Assembly: GCA_016721115.1 (NCBI GenBank)
Contig: JADKIW010000001.1
Location: 1,813,501 to 1,877,500 of the forward strand
Direction of reading: 5' to 3'
Source of the DNA: Candidatus Defluviilinea proxima
GTDB lineage: Bacteria; Chloroflexota; Anaerolineae; Anaerolineales; Villigracilaceae
DNA: 64,000 bases
The translations under genes and the position numbers were made by a program. Positions 40,675 to 49,321 of this stretch are shown here, piece after piece (the first letter of the stretch is position 1; each line of letters starts with the position of its first letter). Below the pieces are notes generated by a model, which was given only the letters and a program-made list of their open reading frames with translations, had not been told where the DNA came from and did no database searches.

Positions 40675-40992
40675 ATGAGACGAGACGTATTTCAAGCCAT
40701 TGCAGACCCCAACCGGAGGGCGATTCTTTCTTTGCTAGCAAGACAACGGATGACATTGAACGGTGTTGCTGATAATTTCCGTATCAGTCGGCCTGCCGTT
40801 TCGAAACACATCAGGATATTGAAAGAGTGCGGACTGGTGGTTGTCATCCCGCAGGGACGTGAACGTTATGTTGAGGCGAAATTTGACAAGTTGAATGAAG
40901 TGACCGATTGGATCGAAGAGTATCGTCAGATCTGGGAAGCAAGATTCAGCCGCCTTGACGATTTATTGGAACAAATGAAAAAGGAGAAATAA
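40675..40992 (+). CDS. ArsR-family winged-helix regulator
   Basis: 105 residues. FQAIADPNRRAILSLLARQRMTLNGVA starts the HTH, with the recognition helix ISRPAVSKHIRILKECGLV. No metal-binding Cys motif is seen, so this is the SdpR/YczG-like type often paired with AHSA1 proteins. It probably represses its own operon through the palindrome at 40647-40662. Confidence 0.9.
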   Translation: MRRDVFQAIADPNRRAILSLLARQRMTLNGVADNFRISRPAVSKHIRILKECGLVVVIPQGRERYVEAKFDKLNEVTDWIEEYRQIWEARFSRLDDLLEQMKKEK

Positions 40993-40993
40993 T

Positions 40994-41479
40994 ATGCCCT
41001 CGAAAAATAAAACGATTGTGACAGCCGAATCCGGTAAACAGGAACTCTTTATTACACGTGAGTTCGATGCGCCGCGAGAGTTGGTCTTCAAGGCACATGT
41101 TGACCCGAAACTGTATGTGCAGTGGCTTGGTCCGCATGGATATAAGATGATCCTTGAAGAGTTTGAACCAGTCAGCGGCGGGAAGTATCGCTATGTTCAC
41201 AAAGACAACGATGGGAACGAGTATGGTTTTCATGGCACGTTCCATGAAATGTCGATCGACAACATGGTGCAAACATTTGAGTTCGAAGGATATCCCGGTC
41301 ATGTTTCGTTGGAGACACTTACTCTGGAAGAGTTACCTGGTGGACGGACAAAAGCCACGATTCATTCTGTCTATCAATCTGTTTCTGACCGAGATGGCAT
41401 GGTCCAAAACGGAATGGAGACCGGTGTCCGTGAAGGATATGAACGTCTTGATGACATCTTGGCAGCGACAGGAAAGTAA
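40994..41479 (+). CDS. AHSA1/SRPBCC-family protein
   Basis: 161 residues. ITREFDAPRELVFKAHVDPKLYVQWLGP is the classic start of AHSA1 members, with WLGP and the closing GMETGVREGYERLDDIL. A lipid- or small-ligand-binding cavity is expected. It starts 1 base after the ArsR stop, the common ArsR-AHSA1 gene pair. Confidence 0.9.
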   Translation: MPSKNKTIVTAESGKQELFITREFDAPRELVFKAHVDPKLYVQWLGPHGYKMILEEFEPVSGGKYRYVHKDNDGNEYGFHGTFHEMSIDNMVQTFEFEGYPGHVSLETLTLEELPGGRTKATIHSVYQSVSDRDGMVQNGMETGVREGYERLDDILAATGK

Positions 41480-41513
41480 ATTCTGCACCAATTAAAGAGA
41501 CCATGGAGAAAAT

Positions 41514-42185
41514 ATGAATAGTTTAAAGATGATAGAAGTCCCTTCCAGTGGCGCATTTTTAGCAATTGGTGCTTCCGTTGCGGTCTTGGTTTTGCTTGCT
41601 GTTTTACATATGCTAAGCCCGGAATTCAATCCTGCCTGGCGCATGGTCAGTGAATATGCAAATGGAGAATATGCCTGGATATTGTCGTTGATGTTCTTTT
41701 TATGGGGCGCAAGCTCATGGGTTTTAGCGTATACACTTCGGACACAAGTACAAACAACAGCTGGAAAGATCGGTTTGCTTTTTCTTGTTGTGGCAGGAAT
41801 CGGTGAAGTGATGGCGTCTGTGTTTGATATCAACCACAAACTTCATAGTGTCTCGGCGATGATTGGCATTCCAAGCCTGGCTATTGCTGCCATGTTGATC
41901 AGTGTAAATCTTGTTCGTGTTGAACAATGGTCCGTTGCAAGGACTTCCTTGTTGTGGACGGCGAACCTGACATGGATCAGCATTCTTCTGATGGCACTTG
42001 CTTTTGTGGTTATGATGGCTACCTACGCTCAGGCAGGTGGGGATATATCTGCGAATGCAGAAACGGTTACAACCTTGCCGAAGGGAGTCATTGCCTTGGT
42101 GGGGTGGGCGAACCGTTTCTTGATCTTTGTATATTGTGCCTGGGTAATGACAATCGCATGGTGGACGATCAAACTGGGTAGTTAA
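41514..42185 (+). CDS. DUF998 membrane protein
   Basis: 223 residues with six hydrophobic segments. The family motif MVSEYANGEYAWIL follows the first segment, and DINHKLHSVSAMIG lies in the middle. Function unknown. GGAGAAAAT precedes the ATG, and the gene follows the AHSA1 gene at 34 bases, so it likely belongs to the ArsR operon. Confidence 0.85.
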   Translation: MNSLKMIEVPSSGAFLAIGASVAVLVLLAVLHMLSPEFNPAWRMVSEYANGEYAWILSLMFFLWGASSWVLAYTLRTQVQTTAGKIGLLFLVVAGIGEVMASVFDINHKLHSVSAMIGIPSLAIAAMLISVNLVRVEQWSVARTSLLWTANLTWISILLMALAFVVMMATYAQAGGDISANAETVTTLPKGVIALVGWANRFLIFVYCAWVMTIAWWTIKLGS

Positions 42186-42239
42186 GAATCACCGCGTTAC
42201 AATGAATTTTGCTCTTTTACATAAAAAGGAGATGTCTCG

Positions 42240-42623
42240 ATGAAAATGAAAAAACCAGGTTTTACCTCCATGGATGAATATATTGCCGCCTGCCCTGAAC
42301 AATCCCAAAATTATTTGCAGGAAATCCGCAAGATGATCAAGACAATTGCCCCCGATGCGAAGGAAAAGATCAGTTATCAGATCGCGACGTTTGAACGGAA
42401 TGGCAAGAACTTGATCCATTTTGCGGGGTGGAAAAAGCATGTGTCGCTGTACCCGGTTCCGGCGGGGAGCGAAGCGTTCGAGCGTCAGATCAAGCCTTAT
42501 GTAAGTGATAAGGGCACAGTGAAATTTTCGCTCGATGAGCCACTTCCGATCAAGTTAATTGAAAGAATTATCAAGTTACATCTCGAAGTAAATAAGAAGA
42601 AAACCAAAGGAGAATCAAAATGA
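42240..42623 (+). CDS. DUF1801 protein
   Basis: 127 residues of the YdhG/DUF1801 type: FTSMDEYIAACPEQSQNYLQ, then IRKMIKTIAPDAKEKISYQIATFERNGKNLIHFAGWKKHVSLYP is split across the core. AAAAGGAGATG precedes the ATG. Overlaps the next gene by four bases (ATGA). Confidence 0.88.
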   Translation: MKMKKPGFTSMDEYIAACPEQSQNYLQEIRKMIKTIAPDAKEKISYQIATFERNGKNLIHFAGWKKHVSLYPVPAGSEAFERQIKPYVSDKGTVKFSLDEPLPIKLIERIIKLHLEVNKKKTKGESK

Positions 42624-43078
42624 AAAAAATCACCCCGTTTTTATGGTTCGATACGCAAGCCGAAGAGGCGATGAATTTTTACGTGTCTGTTTTCAAGAAT
42701 TCGAAAGCCGGTGAAGTCTCTCGCGGACCCGATGGTAAGGCCTTTACAGTTAACTTTCAACTCGACGGACAGGATTTTATAGCATTGAATGCCGGGCCGC
42801 AGTTTAAGTTCAATGAATCCATTTCCATGTTTGTCAACTGCGAAGATCAAGCTGAAGTGGATCATTTCTGGAATGCATTGACAGCCGATGGTGGGGAAGA
42901 GTCCATGTGCGGCTGGTTGAAGGACAAGTATGGTCTTTCGTGGCAGATCGTGCCAAAGCAGTTGGGCGATTACATTGGTGGGCCAGATCCCGTTAAAGCT
43001 CAGCGAGGGATGCAGACCATGCTCAAAATGCAAAAGATCATTATCGCCGATTTAAAAAAGGCGTATGACGGATCATGA
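42620..43078 (+). CDS. PhnB-like VOC protein
   Basis: 152 residues. ITPFLWFDTQAEEAMNFYVSVF and GLSWQIVPKQLGDYI are typical of the PhnB / 3-demethylubiquinone-methyltransferase-like VOC subgroup. Metal ligands of active VOC enzymes are not conserved in this subgroup. Role unknown; it is coupled to the DUF1801 gene upstream. Confidence 0.88.
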   Translation: MKKITPFLWFDTQAEEAMNFYVSVFKNSKAGEVSRGPDGKAFTVNFQLDGQDFIALNAGPQFKFNESISMFVNCEDQAEVDHFWNALTADGGEESMCGWLKDKYGLSWQIVPKQLGDYIGGPDPVKAQRGMQTMLKMQKIIIADLKKAYDGS

Positions 43079-43095
43079 TGTAGAGCGATTTGTCA

Positions 43096-43563
43096 CTAGC
43101 GATCTTTTTGAACTTTCTTGCGTTCATCATCCCATAGTTTCGCGAATCGCTCAAAGGCATCAGCGATGATTTCCAATTCGCTTTCAGAGTAACTGGAGAT
43201 CAATTCGCTTTGTGCAATTCTCGCCGACTCAAACCATGACGCCGCTTTTTCACCGCTCGATGGGGCGGGGGCAATGAGACTTCCTCGGCGGTCATTGGGA
43301 TTGGGTCGGCGTTCAATTAAGCCAGCCCTTTCTAGCCGGTCGAGCATGGCTGTTGTTGCACCAGATGTGAGGCCTGTTGTCTTGGAAAGTTCGGAAGGTG
43401 TGGCAACCCCTTTGAAGAAAAGGAACCGAAGACATTCCATATCGGTGACGTTGAGTCCCGCCCATTCGCTCATGGCGTTCCGGAAGTGGGTGAGATTCAC
43501 TCCGTAATCCCTCACAGCCATCAAAGCTCGTTTTTTCAGTTCTGTTTTTGTTGAGTTGGTCAT
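43096..43563 (-). CDS. MarR-family regulator
   Basis: 155 residues. The winged-helix core GVATPSELSKTTGLTSGATTAMLDRLERAGLIERRPNPNDRRG is easily seen in pieces, with the wing PNPNDRR. It is divergent from the DUF1801 gene at 43673, and overlapping promoters in the gap suggest it controls both. Confidence 0.9.
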   Translation of the reverse strand: MTNSTKTELKKRALMAVRDYGVNLTHFRNAMSEWAGLNVTDMECLRFLFFKGVATPSELSKTTGLTSGATTAMLDRLERAGLIERRPNPNDRRGSLIAPAPSSGEKAASWFESARIAQSELISSYSESELEIIADAFERFAKLWDDERKKVQKDR

Positions 43564-43575
43564 AGAAATTTACCC

Positions 43576-43634
43576 TTGACATTATCTTGATTATAAAGTA
43601 TCTTTATTATATAACTAAATTCGTTTCGACGCAA
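43576..43634. promoter_or_regulatory. Overlapping divergent promoters of the MarR and DUF1801 genes
   Basis: Plus strand: TTGACA (43576-43581), 17 bases, TATCTT (43599-43604). Minus strand: TTGCGT (43634-43629), 17 bases, TATAAT (43611-43606). The two overlap, and the A+T-rich sequence between holds short inverted motifs (AAAGTATCTTT) that could bind MarR. Confidence 0.55.
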
Positions 43635-43672
43635 GGGTTCAACACAACCCAAAATCAGATAAGGAGATTATC

Positions 43673-44131
43673 ATGAGTCCCAAGAAGGATACGAAGAAGT
43701 CCGCCACAACCAGTAAGAAGTACGCGGGATTATCGGCTGAAGAAATAGCAGCCATGAAGGAAACCCTCAAAGAGAGGAAGGCGGCTGCGAGCAAGGAAGA
43801 GTCGGAAAAGATCGCACTCGCAGCGATTTCCGCGATGAAAGAACCAGATCGCTCCATGGCAAAACGCATCCATGAGATCATCAAGGAAAACGCGCCCGTC
43901 CTCTCGGCGAAAACCTGGTATGGGATGCCTGCGTATGCTAATAACGAAGGCAAGATCGTCTGTTTCTTTCAGACCGCGCAGAAGTTTAACTATAGGTACG
44001 CGACGCTCGGCTTCCAAGATGTGGCGAACATTGATGAAGGTGACATGTGGCCCGTTGCTTTCGCTTTGAAGGGATTGAACGCTGCCGACGAGAAAAAGAT
44101 CATCGCACTCGTAAAAAAAGCGATAAGTTAA
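43673..44131 (+). CDS. DUF1801 protein with charged N-terminal helix
   Basis: 152 residues. About 60 residues of Lys/Glu/Ala-rich helix precede the DUF1801 core: IHEIIKENAPVLSAKTWYGMPAYANNEGKIVCFF and FALKGLNAADEKKIIALVKKAIS. AAGGAG precedes the ATG. Confidence 0.85.
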   Translation: MSPKKDTKKSATTSKKYAGLSAEEIAAMKETLKERKAAASKEESEKIALAAISAMKEPDRSMAKRIHEIIKENAPVLSAKTWYGMPAYANNEGKIVCFFQTAQKFNYRYATLGFQDVANIDEGDMWPVAFALKGLNAADEKKIIALVKKAIS

Positions 44132-44193
44132 GATTTGCCATAAGTACAAACCTGTGACAGGCAGTATTCCGTAATGAGAAACGAGAAACTATA

Positions 44194-44634
44194 ATGAGCT
44201 GGGAAACCTTGGAAAAGCAGGACCCTGAGCTTGCGGCATTTGGAAGTGAACGATTGAATGGTAAAGTTGCCTATTTGGCAACGATTCGTAAGGACGGGGC
44301 GCCGCGGGTGCATCCAATGACACCAATCATTGGCGAAGGTCATTTGTTTGTATTCATGGAACCGACCTCGCCGAAAGGGCGTGACCTTCAGCGAGATGGA
44401 CGTTATGCGATCCATTGCGCAGTTAACGACACAAGTGGTGCTAGTGGTGAGTTCATTATTACGGGTCAAGCGCGCATGATTGATGCTCCTGAGTTGCGCA
44501 CCTTGGCAGTCCGATTTGCCAGCTATACACCTGCCGATCGATACATTTTGTTTGAATTCGAAGTTGACGGTGCGGTTTCGACAATCTATCCAGGAGATCA
44601 GCCTGTTCGACGAATTTGGAAGCGAGACAACTGA
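44194..44634 (+). CDS. Pyridoxamine 5'-phosphate oxidase-like (split-barrel) protein
   Basis: 146 residues of the flavin split-barrel family: LNGKVAYLATIRKDGAPRVHPMTPI, then GRDLQRDGRYAIHCAV. Probably binds FMN or F420, with an unknown substrate. Its last codons overlap a remnant of another gene's tail. Confidence 0.85.
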   Translation: MSWETLEKQDPELAAFGSERLNGKVAYLATIRKDGAPRVHPMTPIIGEGHLFVFMEPTSPKGRDLQRDGRYAIHCAVNDTSGASGEFIITGQARMIDAPELRTLAVRFASYTPADRYILFEFEVDGAVSTIYPGDQPVRRIWKRDN

Positions 44635-44677
44635 AGAAGCGAAGGTTGTCCCACTTGTAGAGAAAGCAATGAGCTAA
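44633..44677 (+). pseudogene. Possible remnant of a DUF1801 gene end
   Basis: In a frame different from the PPOX-like gene, the sequence encodes EEAKVVPLVEKAMS and a stop. This resembles DEKKIIALVKKAIS and stop at the end of the DUF1801 gene at 43673-44131. Only about 14 residues, so tentative. Confidence 0.4.
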
Positions 44678-44687
44678 AGAGAAGAGA

Positions 44688-45227
44688 ATGTCGATAATTC
44701 GTTTTGAATCTAAACCGCTTAAAATCGGCGACTGGACCATTCTTCGGTTGCCCGAGAGCGCAAGCGCAAAACTTCCATCACGTGGTATGACCTTGGTTGA
44801 AGGAACCATCAATGGTTTCCGTTCAAAGATCGTGCTTGAACCAGATGGTAAGGGAAGTCACTGGTTTAGTGTTGCCTCTGCTCTACGCGATGTTGGTATA
44901 GATGCAAGTGATACGGTAACGATAGTGGTTGAGCCTTCTAAAGAATGGCCAGAACCTGATGTGCCAGCGGATTTAAGTAAGGCACTAAAGTCTGATCCGC
45001 AGGCGAAAGCTCTGTGGGGGAAACTCACACCCATGGCGCGCTGGGACTGGCTCCGTTGGATACGTGCCACCAACAACCGGGAGACGCGTAGTCGTCACAT
45101 CGAGGTGGCATTATCAAAACTCAAGGCAGGCGAACGACGGCCATGCTGTTTTAATCGTAATCTATGCACCGAACCCGAAGTCTCGAAAAATGGAGTGCTC
45201 ATCGAACCAACGCAAAGGACGAAGTAA
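44688..45227 (+). CDS. DUF1905 / YdeI-type protein
   Basis: 179 residues. An N-terminal DUF1905 beta barrel (SRGMTLVEGTINGFRSKIVLEPDGKG) is followed by a YdeI/OmpD-associated C-terminal helical region: KLTPMARWDWLRWIRATNNRETR, then RRPCCFNRNLC and SKNGVLIEP. Function not established. Confidence 0.85.
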   Translation: MSIIRFESKPLKIGDWTILRLPESASAKLPSRGMTLVEGTINGFRSKIVLEPDGKGSHWFSVASALRDVGIDASDTVTIVVEPSKEWPEPDVPADLSKALKSDPQAKALWGKLTPMARWDWLRWIRATNNRETRSRHIEVALSKLKAGERRPCCFNRNLCTEPEVSKNGVLIEPTQRTK

Positions 45228-45441
45228 AAAGGATCCGAAGAATCTCTTCAATACGCGTTTAGATAGCAAAACAGTTCGTGCTATCGATTTCTACGAAGGC
45301 GTATCGGTAGATGAAGCGGCGCTAAAGGAACTCATTCTCGATGCAGTCAGGTTGAACACATCAAAAAAGCGAGCTAAGGACAAATTAATTTCTCTAGGGG
45401 ATACTAAGGCGAAAACATTGCTGTTTGCCTTGACGAATTAG
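45226..45441 (+). pseudogene. 3' remnant of a DUF1801 gene
   Basis: The frame encodes DPKNLFNTRLDSKTVRAIDF and EAALKELILDAVRLN, matching DPKGLFNAGLEAKATRAID and EKALKELIRAAVDFN of the complete DUF1801 gene at 51863-52240. The first half of the gene is missing, replaced by the YdeI gene end. Confidence 0.75.
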
Positions 45442-45477
45442 AAAAAATGTTCTAAAATATTTGTTCCTTTGTCATGG

Positions 45478-45507
45478 GTGGGTGAAAGCAATTTTGCTTT
45501 TACCCAC
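45478..45507 (+). terminator. Hairpin upstream of the UvrA-like gene
   Basis: GTGGGTGAAAGCAA (45478-45491) and TTGCTTTTACCCAC (45494-45507) pair over 14 bases with one G-T. There is no long T-run after it, so it may be a terminator for upstream genes or a leader structure. Confidence 0.4.
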
Positions 45508-45548
45508 TTGTTACTTTAATGTTCGGCAGAAAATTTAGAGGAGATACT

Positions 45549-47798
45549 ATGCCGCAGGAATATATTGAAATTCATGGTGCATGTGAAAATAATTTGAAGA
45601 ATGTTTCATTGCGCATCCCCAAACGTAAGATCACAATTTTTACAGGTGTCTCTGGCTCGGGCAAATCGTCCATCGTGTTCGATACGATAGCGACCGAATC
45701 ACAGCGCCTGCTCAACGAAAACTTCAGCATGTTTGTGCGGAATTTCTTGCCGAAGTATTCACAACCCGAAGCGGATTCTATCGAGAACTTGAGTATGTCC
45801 ATCGTGGTAGATCAGAAGCGGATGGGCGGCGGTTCACACTCGACCGTGGGCACGATCACCGACATCAACACGATCCTGCGCATGATGTTTTCTCGCATCG
45901 GACAACCCCATGTGGGACCCACCAACGTTTTCGGCTTTAACGATCCACAAGGGATGTGCCCGAACTGTAACGGCCTCGGCCGCAAGCTGGATGTGGACAT
46001 GGATAAGTTCCTGGACAAATCCAAATCGCTGAATGAGGGCGCTATTTTGTTTCCAGAATACAATGTGGATAGTTGGGGCTGGAGCAATGTAATTAATACC
46101 GGTTTGTTCGATCCTGATAAGAAAATATCCAAATATTCCCAGAAGGAATTGCACGACCTTTTATACAGCGAACCCATCAAGGTTAAGACCAAGATGGGAG
46201 CAAAAGACTTTAACATAACCTACGAAGGCATTATCAACCGCTTCACCAACAAGTACATCAAGCAGGATCTAAAAACCAAGTCCGAGCGGACTCAAAAGTC
46301 AGTGGAGCCTTTCATGACGATGGGACCTTGTTCCGAATGCAATGGCGCGCGGTTGAACAAGACCATCCTGAGTTGCAAGATCAACGGGTACAGCATCGCC
46401 GACCTGACGAGCATGGAAATCCCTGAATTGATCGAAGTCGTAAAGAAGATCAAAGTGCCCGCAGCCGAACCGATCGTCAAAGCGCTTGTGGAGCGTTTGC
46501 AGAACCTTGTGGATATTGGCTTGGAATACCTCAGCCTTGACCGTGAAACGGACACGTTATCAGGTGGAGAGTCTCAGCGCGTAAAAGTCGTTAAGCACCT
46601 CGGCAGTAGCCTGAGCGATGTGATCTATATCTTCGATGAGCCGAGCGTGGGGTTGCATCCGCGTGATGTGCATCGTATGAATGAGTTGTTGCAGAAACTG
46701 CGTGACAAGGGCAACACGGTCATCGTGGTGGAACATGACCCCGATGTGATCAAGGTGGCAGATCATATCGTGGACGTGGGTCCGCATGCAGGTCCGAAGG
46801 GAGGCGAGATTGTCTTCGAAGGCAGTTATGCAAACTTGCTCAAGGCAAAGACTCTGACGGGCACGCACATGCAGCAATCCGTCCCGATCAAGGATTCGTT
46901 CCGCACGCCGACAGGCAAACTGCCGATCAAGAATGCGAAAGTCAATAATTTACAAAATGTCAGTGTGAACATTCCAACTGGCGTGTTGACCGTGGTCACG
47001 GGCGTGGCTGGCTCTGGCAAGAGTTCGCTTATCAATGAAGTGTTCCAGCATCAACATCCCGATGCGATCGTGATCGATCAATCGGCTGTGGGAGTCAACA
47101 GCCGTTCCAATCCCGCTACATACACAGGTATTCTAGACGATGTCCGTAAAGCGTTCGCATCGGCAAACAAGGTACAAGCTTCGTTGTTTAGTTTTAACTC
47201 GAAGGGCGCCTGTGAAAACTGTCAGGGGCTGGGCGTGATCTATACCGAGTTGTCATTTTTCGATAGCGTGAAATCGCCCTGTGAAGTGTGCGAAGGCAGG
47301 CGCTTCAAAGACGAAGTGTTGGAATATAAACTGAACGGAAAAAATATTTCAGAAGTCTTATCCATGAATGTTCAGCAAGCGTTGGAGTATTTCGAGCTTC
47401 CAGAAGTAAAGAAAAAATTACAAGCCATGAGCGATGTGGGCTTGGATTATCTCGGACTTGGTCAACCCTTGAGCACACTTTCGGGCGGTGAATGTCAACG
47501 CATCAAACTCGCCAGCGAACTGCATAAGCAGGGCAGTATCTACATCATGGACGAACCGACTACGGGTTTGCACATGTCTGATATTGGTCACTTGATGGAA
47601 GTGATCAACCGCCTCGTGGATTCAGGCAATACCGTTGTTGTTATCGAACACAATTTACATGTCATCAAAAATGCAGATTGGATCATTGACATGGGGCCCG
47701 AAGGTGGCCACAAAGGCGGGCAGGTCATGTTCGAAGGTACACCCAAGGAGTTATTGAAAGCAAAGCAATCGCTTACCAGTGCGTATTTGAAAAACTAA
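45549..47798 (+). CDS. UvrA-like ABC protein, short (UvrA2 type)
   Basis: 749 residues against about 940 for UvrA. Two ABC modules: Walker A GVSGSGKSS (about residue 33) and GVAGSGKSS; signatures LSGGESQRVKVV and LSGGECQRIKLA; Walker B IYIFDEPSVGLHPRD and IYIMDEPTTGLHMSD. Zinc modules CPNCNGLG/CSECNGARL and CENCQGLG/CEVCEGRRF. The shortened region between the first Walker A and signature is where UvrA contacts UvrB, so it probably works without UvrB. Relatives give resistance to DNA-binding drugs. GAGGAGATACT precedes the ATG at 45549. Confidence 0.92.
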   Translation: MPQEYIEIHGACENNLKNVSLRIPKRKITIFTGVSGSGKSSIVFDTIATESQRLLNENFSMFVRNFLPKYSQPEADSIENLSMSIVVDQKRMGGGSHSTVGTITDINTILRMMFSRIGQPHVGPTNVFGFNDPQGMCPNCNGLGRKLDVDMDKFLDKSKSLNEGAILFPEYNVDSWGWSNVINTGLFDPDKKISKYSQKELHDLLYSEPIKVKTKMGAKDFNITYEGIINRFTNKYIKQDLKTKSERTQKSVEPFMTMGPCSECNGARLNKTILSCKINGYSIADLTSMEIPELIEVVKKIKVPAAEPIVKALVERLQNLVDIGLEYLSLDRETDTLSGGESQRVKVVKHLGSSLSDVIYIFDEPSVGLHPRDVHRMNELLQKLRDKGNTVIVVEHDPDVIKVADHIVDVGPHAGPKGGEIVFEGSYANLLKAKTLTGTHMQQSVPIKDSFRTPTGKLPIKNAKVNNLQNVSVNIPTGVLTVVTGVAGSGKSSLINEVFQHQHPDAIVIDQSAVGVNSRSNPATYTGILDDVRKAFASANKVQASLFSFNSKGACENCQGLGVIYTELSFFDSVKSPCEVCEGRRFKDEVLEYKLNGKNISEVLSMNVQQALEYFELPEVKKKLQAMSDVGLDYLGLGQPLSTLSGGECQRIKLASELHKQGSIYIMDEPTTGLHMSDIGHLMEVINRLVDSGNTVVVIEHNLHVIKNADWIIDMGPEGGHKGGQVMFEGTPKELLKAKQSLTSAYLKN

Positions 47799-47822
47799 GT
47801 ACACACCTTACAGAAATTCATT

Positions 47823-47882
47823 GTAGGGGCGACCCGTCAGGATCTGACTTTTATCTAGTCAAGAAGAAAGGGTCGTCCCTAC
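47823..47882. repeat. Palindromic repeat, TAGGGGCGAC family
   Basis: GTAGGGGCGACCC and GGGTCGTCCCTAC (one mismatch) around a 34-base loop. Confidence 0.75.
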
Positions 47883-47936
47883 TGCAAGTATTATTTTAAA
47901 AATATTTCGACCTTTAGAGAATTTGGAGACTTTAAT

Positions 47937-49313
47937 ATGACGACACAAACAATCCTTCCCCCTTCTATTTCAGAATTGAGAGCCTTGTTCAACGGCAAAG
48001 TCATCGCCCCCGATGACTCACGTTATGAAGAAGCACGAACTCCCTTTTATGGGGGCGTGGATAAACATCCCGCCGCCATCGTCCGCGTAGCAGATGCGGG
48101 TGATGTTTCGCGCCTTGTTTCGTTGGCGCGTGAACACAGCTTTGAACTCGCTGTTCGCAGTGGCGGTCATAGCGGAGCAGGTCACAGCACGAGTGAAGGC
48201 GGCATTGTGCTTGATCTTTCTGCGATGAAAAAATTGGAGATCGATCACGAAACTCAAACCGCTTGGGTTGAAACAGGCATGACCGCTGGCGAATATACCG
48301 CTGCTGTCGGCGCACATGGATTTGTCACTGGCTTTGGTGATGCGGGTTCGGTCGGTCTTGGCGGCATCACGCTCGGTGGCGGCGTTGGGTATCTTGTCCG
48401 CAAATATGGCTTGACCATCGATAACCTGCTCGCCGCGGAAGTTGTTACTGCCGATGGTCAATTACTTCACGTTGACGAAACTTCTCACGCCGATCTCTTC
48501 TGGGCGATCCGCGGTGGAGGCGGTAACTTCGGCGTAGCGACGCGCTTCAAGTTCAAGCTTCATAAATTGGATCAAGGCTACGGTGGGATGTTAGTTCTGC
48601 CAGCCACAGCGGACGCTATCGCTTCTTTCTTAGCCGAAGCTGATTCAGCTCCCGACGAACTTTCCGCCATCCTGAATGTGATGCCCGCACCGCCCATGCC
48701 TTTCCTTCCACAAGAATTACATGGTAAGCTGATTTTATTGGCGATGATGTTCTACGCAGGTGACGCGACAACAGGGGAACAAGTCATCTCCAAATTCCGC
48801 GTGATTGCCACACCTCACGCAGATATGCTGCACCCAATGGCATATACTGAAATGTTCCCCCCTGAACAAGGCGGATATCATCCCGTGGCGGTTTCCACCA
48901 CGATGTTCCTCGATCACGTGGATAGTTCTGTTGCACAATTCATGCTCGATACTTTAGCAAAATCCACAGCGATGATGGCTGTGACTCAGTTGCGTGTGCT
49001 CGGCGGTGCAATGGGGCGCGTCCCTGCCGATGCGACAGCATTTGCCCATCGCGAATCCAAGATCATGGCAAACCTCGCCGCCTTGTATGGAAACCCAGAT
49101 GAAAAAGAACAGCATGAGGCTTGGGTCACTAAATATGAAAAGAAATTACGCCAAAGCGACAAAGGCGCCTACGTCAACTTCCTTGGCGCGGTAGACCAAA
49201 AACGAGTCCGCGCGGCGTATCCGGGCGACACTTGGAAGAGACTCGGTCAGATCAAAAAGAAATATGACCCGACAAACTTGTTCCACTTGAATCAAAACAT
49301 CATCCCAAAATAG
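47937..49313 (+). CDS. FAD-linked oxidase of the berberine-bridge type
   Basis: 458 residues. FAD-binding PCMH domain with VRSGGHSGAGHSTSEGG, whose His is the usual covalent FAD attachment, and GGITLGGGVGYLVRKYGLT. The second, cysteinyl attachment seen in bicovalent members is absent (the region reads GFGDAGSVGLGG). The C-terminal BBE motif is LGAVDQKRVRAAYPGDTWKRL split, with NLFHLNQNI at the end. Oxidises an unknown alcohol or sugar-like substrate. Confidence 0.92.
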   Translation: MTTQTILPPSISELRALFNGKVIAPDDSRYEEARTPFYGGVDKHPAAIVRVADAGDVSRLVSLAREHSFELAVRSGGHSGAGHSTSEGGIVLDLSAMKKLEIDHETQTAWVETGMTAGEYTAAVGAHGFVTGFGDAGSVGLGGITLGGGVGYLVRKYGLTIDNLLAAEVVTADGQLLHVDETSHADLFWAIRGGGGNFGVATRFKFKLHKLDQGYGGMLVLPATADAIASFLAEADSAPDELSAILNVMPAPPMPFLPQELHGKLILLAMMFYAGDATTGEQVISKFRVIATPHADMLHPMAYTEMFPPEQGGYHPVAVSTTMFLDHVDSSVAQFMLDTLAKSTAMMAVTQLRVLGGAMGRVPADATAFAHRESKIMANLAALYGNPDEKEQHEAWVTKYEKKLRQSDKGAYVNFLGAVDQKRVRAAYPGDTWKRLGQIKKKYDPTNLFHLNQNIIPK

Positions 49314-49321
49314 GATTCGAC

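Noticed and set aside
45064..45225. Start of a 125-codon frame overlapping the YdeI-like gene
   Set aside because: The first part is the YdeI gene in another frame. Only the part from 45226 resembles a protein family, so it was kept as a 3' remnant.
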